A program made the position numbers and the translations under genes. From the NCBI RefSeq assembly GCF_000759345.1, contig NZ_JPZL01000001.1, positions 930,001 through 994,000 of the forward strand: DNA of 64,000 bases, in the 5' to 3' direction. Source of the stretch: Litchfieldella xinjiangensis (GTDB taxonomy: Bacteria > Pseudomonadota > Gammaproteobacteria > Pseudomonadales > Halomonadaceae). Positions 55,249 through 64,000 of the stretch are shown here, in pieces. Position 1 is the stretch's first letter. The number at the start of each line of letters is the position of its first letter. The notes under the pieces are model-generated. The model was given only the letters and a program-made list of their open reading frames with translations. It made no database searches and was not told the origin of the DNA.

Positions 55249-55779
55249 TCACGCCACGGCCCGTCCGCGGATGCCACGCACCAGAATGGCCAAGGGAAAC
55301 AGCCCCAGCACCACGAAGCCCACCAGCGTCCAGGCCGGTAGCGACAGGCCGAGGAACAGGAAATCGATGTCGGCACATTCGCCCGAGCCGGTAAGCACAT
55401 GCGTCAGCACATCGCGCATCGGCAGCACGTCCATCATGTAATCGAGCCCCGGGCCACAGCTCGGCACCTGATCGGGCGGCAACGACTGCAGCCATACGTG
55501 GCGTCCTGCCACGGCGATGCCACCCGCGACACCGACCAACCCCAGCACGCCATAGAGGATGCCCCAACGGCCTTTGGGATTGTGCAGGGCCGCTACAGCC
55601 AACACCGCGGCTGTCGCCAGCACCGCAACACGCTGGAAGATACACAAGGGGCACGGTTCGAGGCCCATCACGTGTTCGAGGAACAGAGCGACGGCCATCA
55701 TCAGCACACAGAACAGCAGCCCGGCAACGCTCGCCTGACGAACGCTAACGTCCTTGAGAGAATGAGGCATCAGGCTCAT
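55249..55779 (-). CDS. dsbB: DsbB-type quinone reductase
   Basis: Inner-membrane protein that reoxidises periplasmic DsbA and passes electrons to quinone. It has 176 residues and four membrane helices. The first periplasmic pair is in LEPCPLCIFQRVAVL, and the second pair is formed by Cys in QVPSCGPGLDYMM and SGECADIDFLF. The start overlaps the gshA stop by 4 bp, linking periplasmic disulfide formation to glutathione synthesis on one transcript. Confidence 0.96.
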   Translation of the reverse strand: MSLMPHSLKDVSVRQASVAGLLFCVLMMAVALFLEHVMGLEPCPLCIFQRVAVLATAAVLAVAALHNPKGRWGILYGVLGLVGVAGGIAVAGRHVWLQSLPPDQVPSCGPGLDYMMDVLPMRDVLTHVLTGSGECADIDFLFLGLSLPAWTLVGFVVLGLFPLAILVRGIRGRAVA

Positions 55780-57401
55780 CGACCGGCGGCCTCCTTGTGG
55801 GTCGCTCTCGGCTCCCGGGCGCGAGCAAAGTACTCCTCGAGAAACTCGTCGAAGGCGAGACTGTCACCGGCCTCGATGTCGCCCTGTTGCTGGCGCGAGG
55901 TGTCACTGAGCTGGGTAAACAGGGCGTCACGCGCACTATCCATCGGCTCGCTACGTAACTGATCGGCCTGCTGGCGTGCCAGAGCCAGCATGGCATCGAC
56001 AAAATCCTCGCCCTCGCCTTCGAGGAGCGTCAGCATCTGTCCAGAGGGCGTCAGGCTCGGATCGTCCAGGCGCGGCGCCAGGCGGGCGATGGCATCGCCA
56101 TGTGGCGTTCCGGTCTCGCTGATATCCATGAGTTCGGCGACCTGAGCGATCTCGTCGAAGATGTCATGACCCAACTCGGCCAGGCGGCGCTCGGTACCGT
56201 CGACAGCCAGGCGCAGCTCAGGATCGCGACCGCGATCCACCACCAGGGCGCGATTGTCGTCCAGGCGATCGCACTCCTCGTCGGGAATCCAGGGGCTGTC
56301 GGCCAGCAGGCACCACATCAGGAACGCATCCAGAAAGCGCATCTGGGTCTCGTCGATCCCCATCGCCATGAATGGATTGAGATCCAGACAACGCACTTCG
56401 ATGTATTCGACGCCGCGAGCCTCCAGCGCCTGGCTGGGTGTCTCGTCATGGCGTGTCACCCGCTTGGGGCGGATGTCGCTGTAATACTCGTTCTCGATCT
56501 GCAGGATATTGGCGTTGAGCTGGCGCCAGTCTCCGTCCACGTTGACGCCCAGACGCTCGTAGGCGGGCCAGGGCGTGGCGATGGCATGGCGCAGGGTACC
56601 GACATAATTGGAGAGCGAGTTGAAGCAGATCTTCAACTGGGCCTGCACCTTGTTCTGGTAGCCAAGGTCCGACATGCGCAGGCTCGTGGCATAGGGTGCC
56701 ATCAATGTCCGCCGGGCATGCGCACGGAGCTTGTCGGGTGTCGGCGAATGTTCAAGGAAGCTTCGATCGAGCGCGGGAGAGGCGCCGAACAGGAACATCA
56801 GCAGCCAGCTGTGGCGACGAAAATGGCGTATCAGGCCGAAATAACGCGACGAGCGGTAATCGCCGAGGTTCAGCTGTCCCTGGCCATCCATTTCGCGCAG
56901 CAGAGCCCACAGGTCCTCGGGCAGCGAGACATTGTAGTGGACCCCGGCGATCGACTGCATGATGCGCCCGTAACGCACGTCGAGCCCCTTGCGATACACC
57001 GATTTCATGGTACCCACATTGGAGCGCCCGTAATCGGCGATGGGAATGCTCTCGTTGCCGTCGAGGCGGGCCGGCATACTCGCCGGCCAGATCAGCTCGT
57101 CGGCCAGGTGGCGATAGCTGAAACGATGCAAGTCGCCGAGGAAATCCATGGCGTCACTGGGACGACAATAGACGGGGGTAATGTACTCGAGCAGGGCTTC
57201 GGAGTAATCCGTGGTGATATGCGGGTGGGTCAGCTTGGACCCCAGGGCCGCGGGATGAGGCGTCTGAGCGATACGGCCCGAGGCATCGACACGCAGGCCT
57301 TCTTTTTCAATACCGCGCCGCAGACGGCCGATCTGACCACGCCGGGCCGGCTCCTTGAGCCGGGCGATGGTGGTGGCGAGTTGTTCGGACAAGGTGAACA
57401 C
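55776..57401 (-). CDS. gshA: Glutamate-cysteine ligase
   Basis: First, rate-limiting step of glutathione synthesis: ATP-dependent joining of glutamate and cysteine. It has 541 residues, near E. coli GshA (518). Conserved features include IEKEGLRVDASGRIAQTPHP, ITTDYSEALLEYITP, IAGVHYNVSLPEDLW and VEYIEVRCLDLNPF. Cytosolic. dsbB follows with a 4-bp overlap. Confidence 0.96.
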   Translation of the reverse strand: MFTLSEQLATTIARLKEPARRGQIGRLRRGIEKEGLRVDASGRIAQTPHPAALGSKLTHPHITTDYSEALLEYITPVYCRPSDAMDFLGDLHRFSYRHLADELIWPASMPARLDGNESIPIADYGRSNVGTMKSVYRKGLDVRYGRIMQSIAGVHYNVSLPEDLWALLREMDGQGQLNLGDYRSSRYFGLIRHFRRHSWLLMFLFGASPALDRSFLEHSPTPDKLRAHARRTLMAPYATSLRMSDLGYQNKVQAQLKICFNSLSNYVGTLRHAIATPWPAYERLGVNVDGDWRQLNANILQIENEYYSDIRPKRVTRHDETPSQALEARGVEYIEVRCLDLNPFMAMGIDETQMRFLDAFLMWCLLADSPWIPDEECDRLDDNRALVVDRGRDPELRLAVDGTERRLAELGHDIFDEIAQVAELMDISETGTPHGDAIARLAPRLDDPSLTPSGQMLTLLEGEGEDFVDAMLALARQQADQLRSEPMDSARDALFTQLSDTSRQQQGDIEAGDSLAFDEFLEEYFARAREPRATHKEAAGR

Positions 57402-57541
57402 CCCATGTCATGGAGACGGCCCTCGGCCGCCTCGCTCGTGAAACCACGGAAACGCCACCTGCCGAGCGACGCTACCAAATTTCAGATTATGGTGGCGAGG
57501 CGGCGCCTTTCAAGCCGCCCTGCCATCGAAAGTTAGCTCGC

Positions 57542-59926
<2,385 letters not shown>

Positions 59927-60162
59927 GAAATCCTTGGCGATCAAACGTCAAAAAATATCGCGACAAGGTATCACAAACCTCAAGCCGGCGCCGCTCGTCA
60001 CAGCGACCTCGGCAGGTAAGACATACGACATTCCGCTCAGGCAATGAACAAGACCATGTCGCGCTGATGGCCCCGGTAGCCGGGCCTGCCTCCAGAGCCA
60101 TCGGCCGCAATACGACACGTCCTATGGAACAGGCGTTCTAGCGCCCTACCCTTACGGCCTGA

Positions 60163-60660
60163 CTACGCTGGCGCGAAGGTCAACGCCAGGCCGTTATTGC
60201 ACCAGCGCAGCCCGGTGGGCTCGGGGCCGTCCTCGAATACGTGGCCCTGATGTCCCCCGCAGCGGGCGCAGTGATATTCGGTACGGGGCCAGATCATGGA
60301 ATAGTCGGCCTCGGTCAACAGATGGCCATTGATGTGCTCGAAAAAGCTCGGCCAGCCGGTACCCGAATCGTATTTCATGGCACTGGTGAACAAAGGCAAT
60401 TCGCAACCGGCGCAGCGGTACTCGCCTTCCCGGGTTTCCTTGTCCAGCGGACTGGAATGCGCCGGTTCCGTCCCATGATCGCGAAGAATCTCGTACTGCG
60501 CTTCGCTGAGCCGTTGGCGCCACTCTGCTTCACTGAGCGTCACCGGCTGAATGCCCTCGGCACGCGACAGATCGGGCTTGGGTCGCGCCGACACGACACC
60601 GGGTATCGCACTGGCCAGGCCACCGATCCCCAACAGGCCGAGAAAGAAACGACGTTGCAT
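60163..60660 (-). CDS. msrB: Peptide methionine-R-sulfoxide reductase with export signal
   Basis: Repairs methionine-R-sulfoxide in proteins. Start at 60660 (MQRRFFLGLLGIGGLASAIP), preceded by GGGAG, gives 165 residues. The N-terminus carries a twin-arginine-like signal (QRRFFLG) ending near VSARP, so the enzyme is probably periplasmic. The zinc pairs are CAGC and CARC. The catalytic Cys is in GLRWCNNGLALTF, and SGTGWPSFFEHI is the family hallmark. The first exported part explains the extra length over cytosolic MsrB (about 137). Confidence 0.93.
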   Translation of the reverse strand: MQRRFFLGLLGIGGLASAIPGVVSARPKPDLSRAEGIQPVTLSEAEWRQRLSEAQYEILRDHGTEPAHSSPLDKETREGEYRCAGCELPLFTSAMKYDSGTGWPSFFEHINGHLLTEADYSMIWPRTEYHCARCGGHQGHVFEDGPEPTGLRWCNNGLALTFAPA

Positions 60661-60704
60661 GACATGACTCCCTGCCATCCGACGCGGCAATACCTGCGAA
60701 TGAC

Positions 60705-60741
60705 GTAAAAAACGACGGGGTGAGTCAATGACTCACCCCGT
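60705..60741 (-). terminator. Terminator of pckA
   Basis: ACGGGGTGAGTC (60715-60726) pairs with GACTCACCCCGT (60730-60741), a 12-bp stem with a 3-nt loop; on the minus strand a T run follows. It lies 50 bp after the pckA stop. Confidence 0.92.
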
Positions 60742-60790
60742 TTGACCGTCGGCGGCCGCCGAGGTTCGTTCGGCAACCGCCCTATCGCGA

Positions 60791-62380
60791 TCAGGCCAGC
60801 CGAGGGCCTGCCTTGACGATCGCCTCGTCGACACCAGAGAACTTCTCGAAGTTATCGACGAACTTGCCGATCAGTTCCGCCATGTGGCGATCGTAGGCGT
60901 CGCGGTCCGCCCAGGTCTCGCGCGGGTCGAGCAGTTGCGTATCGACACCTGGTACCTCGACCGGAACCTCGAGGTTGAGCCCCTCGATGGTCTTGGTCTC
61001 GACATCACGCAGTGCACCGGACTGAATCGCAGCGATGATCGCGCGGGTAGTGGGTATCGAAAAGCGTGATCCACCTTCGCCGTAGCTACCGCCGGTCCAG
61101 CCGGTATTGACCAGATAGACTTGCGAGCCATAAGCCTCGACACGACGAATCAGCAGATCGGCATATTCGCTGGCCGGACGCGGGAAGAACGGCGCACCGA
61201 AGCAGGTTGAGAACGTGGCTTCCAGATTCGACGACGAATCCATTTCAGTGGAGCCCACCTTGGCGGTGTAGCCCGACAGGAAGTGATACGCCGCCGCTTC
61301 CTTGGAAAGGACCGAGACCGGCGGCAACACACCGCTCATGTCGCAGGTCAGGAAGATGATCGCGTTGGGCTCACCGGCACGGTTCTCCTCCACCCGCTTC
61401 TCGACGTGTTCGAGCGGGTAAGCGGCCCGGGAGTTCTGCGTCAGGCGATCATCGGTATAGTCCGGCTCGCGTTGCGCATCGAGCACCACGTTCTCGAGTA
61501 CGGCACCGAACTTGATGGCATCCCAGATGATCGGCTCGTTCTTGGCAGAGAGGTCGATACACTTGGCGTAGCAACCGCCTTCCATGTTGAAAACGGTGCC
61601 TTCGCCCCAGCCATGCTCGTCGTCGCCGATCAGGTAACGTGCCGGATCGGCAGACAGCGTAGTCTTGCCAGTGCCTGAAAGACCGAAAAACAGGGTCGTC
61701 TCGCCGTCGTCACCCACATTGGCGCTGCAATGCATGGGGAGGACATCGGCCTCGGGCAGCAGGAAATTCTGCACCGAGAACATGGCCTTCTTCATTTCAC
61801 CGGCGTAATGCATACCGGCGATCAGCACCTTGCGAGCCGCAAAGCTGATGATGACGGTGGATTCTGAATTCGTGCCGTCACGCGCAGGCTCACATACGAA
61901 GTGCGGCGCGTTGATGATGGTCCACTCATCCTTGCCCGCAGGATTGTAGGATTCGGGGCGTACGAACATGGTGCGCCCAAAAAGGTTGTGCCACGCCGTT
62001 TCAGTATTCACGCGGATCGGCAGGTAATGATGCGGATCCGAACCGACGTGGAGTTCCGCGACGTAGTGATCGCGCTCTCCGAGATAATCCTCGACCCGAG
62101 ACCACAACGCGTCGAACTTATCGGCCGCAAAGGGTCGATTGATGCTTCCCCAGTCGATCTGATCGCGGGTGGACGGTTCGTCGACGATGAAGCGATCCGC
62201 CGTGGAGCGGCCGGTCCGCTTGCCTGTCTTCACCACCAGGGAGCCATTGGCGGCGAGATTGCCTTCGCCCAAACGAATGGCATGCTCGACCAGCTCGGCG
62301 CTGGTCAGGTTGGTTTGAATTCTGGGGCTTGCCATCTGCGCGGCGCCCTCCCTGTTGGCGGCAGCATGGGTCATGGTCAT
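60791..62380 (-). CDS. pckA: Phosphoenolpyruvate carboxykinase (ATP)
   Basis: Converts oxaloacetate and ATP to PEP and CO2, the gluconeogenic exit of the TCA cycle. It has 529 residues. The P-loop is [15 protein letters not shown], the metal site [10 protein letters not shown], and the PEPCK signature [11 protein letters not shown] region and [10 protein letters not shown] are present. The ATG at 62380 is supported by AAGGA 7 nt upstream; the ATG at 62335 is an alternative. A HexR-like palindrome lies about 190 bp upstream, fitting control by sugar catabolism. Confidence 0.97.
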   Translation of the reverse strand: MTMTHAAANREGAAQMASPRIQTNLTSAELVEHAIRLGEGNLAANGSLVVKTGKRTGRSTADRFIVDEPSTRDQIDWGSINRPFAADKFDALWSRVEDYLGERDHYVAELHVGSDPHHYLPIRVNTETAWHNLFGRTMFVRPESYNPAGKDEWTIINAPHFVCEPARDGTNSESTVIISFAARKVLIAGMHYAGEMKKAMFSVQNFLLPEADVLPMHCSANVGDDGETTLFFGLSGTGKTTLSADPARYLIGDDEHGWGEGTVFNMEGGCYAKCIDLSAKNEPIIWDAIKFGAVLENVVLDAQREPDYTDDRLTQNSRAAYPLEHVEKRVEENRAGEPNAIIFLTCDMSGVLPPVSVLSKEAAAYHFLSGYTAKVGSTEMDSSSNLEATFSTCFGAPFFPRPASEYADLLIRRVEAYGSQVYLVNTGWTGGSYGEGGSRFSIPTTRAIIAAIQSGALRDVETKTIEGLNLEVPVEVPGVDTQLLDPRETWADRDAYDRHMAELIGKFVDNFEKFSGVDEAIVKAGPRLA

Positions 62381-62570
62381 GGTCGTGTCCTTGGCCTGGC
62401 GGCCGATTCTCTCTCGTTAGCCCGCGGCGTTCGTTACGGGACAATACAATGAACCCGGCCGACATGGATGGGTGGTCCCATTTCTGGTGTAGCTCATCGA
62501 CCGAGCAACTCGGGTCTGCATTATGGCAAAAACCTGGCAAATGGAAAACGCTGAAGTTGCCTGATTTTCT

Positions 62571-62585
62571 TGTAGTTTTACTACT
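62571..62585. promoter_or_regulatory. HexR-like operator upstream of pckA
   Basis: TGTAGTTTTACTACT matches the palindrome TGTAGT-TTT-ACTACA at 14 of 15 positions and fits the published HexR consensus form TGTAATWWWATTACA with G/C variants. HexR is known to control pckA and glycolytic genes in other gammaproteobacteria. Assignment is inferred. Confidence 0.55.
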
Positions 62586-62634
62586 ACATAATGCGATTTC
62601 GAGGGTGTTTTCTGTAGTCGGGACCCATCGACAC

Positions 62635-63510
62635 TCAATGCAGGATCGGCGCAGGCGCATCCGGAGAATCGATCAGGGCCTCGATATCGGCGGCGCTGAA
62701 GTGATACGGGGTGTGACAGAAGTGACACTGGGTATCGATGGCCTTCTGCTCTTCGAGGATGCTGCGCAGTTCGTCTTCACCGAGGCCATGCAGTGCCTGG
62801 GCGATCCGTTCGCGCGAGCAGGTGCAGCCGAAGCGCAACGCCTTGGGATCGAAGACCCGTGTGGTTTCCTCGTGATACAAGCGGTAGAGCAACTCCCGCT
62901 GATCCAGGCCGAGCAACTCCTCGTCGCGAAGCGTCGAGGCCAGATGAACGGTACGCTCCCAGGCATCAGGGTCCTTGCTGTTGGCATCGTCCGGTAGCTG
63001 TTGAAGCAGCAGGCCGGCGGCACGCTGCCCATCCGCCGAGAGCCATAGGCGAGTCGGCAACTGCTCGGAGCGGGAGAAGTAGTCTTCCAGACACCCCGCC
63101 AGCGACGCGGCTTCGAGGGCCACGATGCCCTGATAGCGATTGCCTCCACGCGGATCCAGGGTAATCACGATGCGCCCGTCACCGAGCAGGTCACGGAAAT
63201 CCCCGGTCTCGCTGGGGAGGACCTGTTGTTCGGATAGCCGGGCGATCGCCCGCAATTCGCCGCCGGGGTTGGACTCGGCCATCAATAACGAAAGGGCGCC
63301 GTCGCCGCGCACTTCCACGCTCAACGTACCGTCGAGCTTGACGGTCTCGGTCAGCAGGGCCACAGCGGCCAGCAGCTCGCCCAGCAAGGCATTGACCGGG
63401 GCCGGATAGGCGTGCTTGTCGAGCACGTCCCGATAGGCCTGTTCGAGCCCCACCACCTCGCCACGCACGTTGGTTTCATCGAATAGAAAGCGTTGGATCT
63501 GATCGGTCAT
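62635..63510 (-). CDS. hslO: Redox-regulated chaperone Hsp33
   Basis: Holdase chaperone activated by oxidation and heat. It has 291 residues. The C-terminal zinc switch has the four Cys in [10 protein letters not shown] and CHFCHTPY (CxC and CxxC). The N-terminal fold carries [20 protein letters not shown]. It starts 3 bp after hslR, so the two heat-shock genes form an operon as in E. coli. Confidence 0.96.
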   Translation of the reverse strand: MTDQIQRFLFDETNVRGEVVGLEQAYRDVLDKHAYPAPVNALLGELLAAVALLTETVKLDGTLSVEVRGDGALSLLMAESNPGGELRAIARLSEQQVLPSETGDFRDLLGDGRIVITLDPRGGNRYQGIVALEAASLAGCLEDYFSRSEQLPTRLWLSADGQRAAGLLLQQLPDDANSKDPDAWERTVHLASTLRDEELLGLDQRELLYRLYHEETTRVFDPKALRFGCTCSRERIAQALHGLGEDELRSILEEQKAIDTQCHFCHTPYHFSAADIEALIDSPDAPAPILH

Positions 63511-63513
63511 GAT

Positions 63514-63900
63514 TCACTCTTCTCCCTGGCGCTGCAGGCGTTGAAGTTCACGGCGTTGTTTCTTGTCCGGTCGATGTGCGGGTTGTTGCATGGCCTGGTT
63601 GGCCAACCGACGGCGTTCGGCCTCGCGCTCGCGGCGCACCTGGCTTCCCTCGGTCTCCTGATAGAGCGCGCGGGCCTCCGGCGCGCCTCGCCGCTGATCC
63701 GACAGCGAAAGGACTTCGACCTCCCAGATATCCCAGCCTTGGGGTACCTTGATCAGGGCGCCCAACTCTACATTCTTGCTGGTCTTGGCGCGGGCCCCGT
63801 TGTACTGCACTTTACCGCCCTCAACGGCCTTCTTGGCCAAGGCGCGGGTCTTGAAGAAGCGAGCGGCCCAAAGCCATTTATCGAGTCTTACTGTTTCCAT
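63514..63900 (-). CDS. hslR: Heat-shock protein Hsp15 (S4 domain)
   Basis: RNA-binding S4-domain protein that rescues 50S subunits carrying nascent chains. It has 128 residues. The S4 domain is METVRLDKWLWAARFFKTR through KAVEGGKVQYNGARAKTSK. A basic, Arg/Gln-rich tail follows. The ATG at 63900 has GAGG 5 nt upstream; a GTG at 63906 is less likely. It precedes hslO by 3 bp. Confidence 0.95.
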   Translation of the reverse strand: METVRLDKWLWAARFFKTRALAKKAVEGGKVQYNGARAKTSKNVELGALIKVPQGWDIWEVEVLSLSDQRRGAPEARALYQETEGSQVRREREAERRRLANQAMQQPAHRPDKKQRRELQRLQRQGEE

Positions 63901-63907
63901 CGTCACC

Positions 63908-64000
63908 TCAGGGGCGCGGTCGCTCGCCTTGCATGAGCGGGGCGAAACGGTCCAGCGCGATGAATTCTTCGAGTTCGCGCTCGGGGCGCTTACTATCGGG
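63908..64000 (-). CDS. C-terminal end of an unidentified gene upstream of hslR
   Basis: The frame is open from the window edge to the TGA at 63908-63910 and reads PDSKRPERELEEFIALDRF then APLMQGERPRP. It ends 7 bp before hslR, suggesting the same operon. In E. coli the gene before hslR is the HAD nucleotidase yrfG; that identity is possible here but cannot be shown from 30 residues. Confidence 0.55.
   Translation of the reverse strand, partial: PDSKRPERELEEFIALDRFAPLMQGERPRP

Overview
The window looks like a chromosomal segment of a moderately halophilic gammaproteobacterium, most likely Halomonas or a close relative. It carries an ectoine hydroxylase gene (ectD) that is not next to ectoine synthesis genes. 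Gene order and protein sequences are otherwise typical of Halomonadaceae/Pseudomonas-like bacteria, and many periplasmic and exported proteins are acidic. Most of the window is GC-rich housekeeping DNA; the first 2.6 kb is visibly more AT-rich. The assignment is inference, since no 16S gene is present.

Layout. 0-2.6 kb: end of a curli (functional amyloid) locus, with the C-terminus of CsgG, a CsgB-like nucleator, a CsgA-like curlin with ten repeats, and a convergent small secreted protein. 2.7-14.3 kb: a long minus-strand TCA-cycle cluster, transcribed sdhC-sdhD-sdhA-sdhB-sucA-sucB-lpdA-sucC-sucD. gltA (citrate synthase) diverges from it behind a strong sigma70 promoter. 16.0-16.8 kb: a non-coding stretch with REP-like palindromes and an AT-rich cluster of DnaA-box-like sequences. 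16.8-18.6 kb: tRNA-Glu, tRNA-Ala and gltX. 18.7-22 kb: a LysR regulator, an XRE regulator, a lipoprotein and a membrane protein. 22.4-24.2 kb: umuDC behind a perfect SOS box. 24.3-27.3 kb: cold-shock protein, an unknown protein, an SDR and ectD. 27.5-31.4 kb: two divergent c-di-GMP proteins. 31.4-36.5 kb: a polyamine-type ABC transporter operon interrupted by a 1,058-bp REP-like tandem array.

36.9-44.8 kb: porin, a ProQ/FinO-domain RNA-binding protein, and a tightly overlapping operon (kinase-less hybrid-sensor-like protein, TauE-type permease, lgt, thyA, folA), then an NRDE protein. 44.8-48.5 kb: ptsP-rppH (nitrogen PTS and RNA 5'-end processing) and a HAD phosphatase. 48.8-54.6 kb: mqo and an RND efflux pair. 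54.6-64 kb: rsd, dsbB-gshA, tex, exported msrB, pckA with a HexR-like operator upstream, and hslO-hslR (Hsp33/Hsp15) following the tail of one more gene.

The central-metabolism genes form a coherent set: citrate synthase, 2-oxoglutarate dehydrogenase, succinyl-CoA synthetase, succinate dehydrogenase, malate:quinone oxidoreductase and PEP carboxykinase give most of the TCA cycle and its gluconeogenic exit. No obvious novel defence or mobile system is present. The strongest unexplained structures are the REP-like array inside the ABC operon, the DnaA-box cluster by gltA, the REC protein that has lost its kinase, and the EAL domain with altered catalytic residues.
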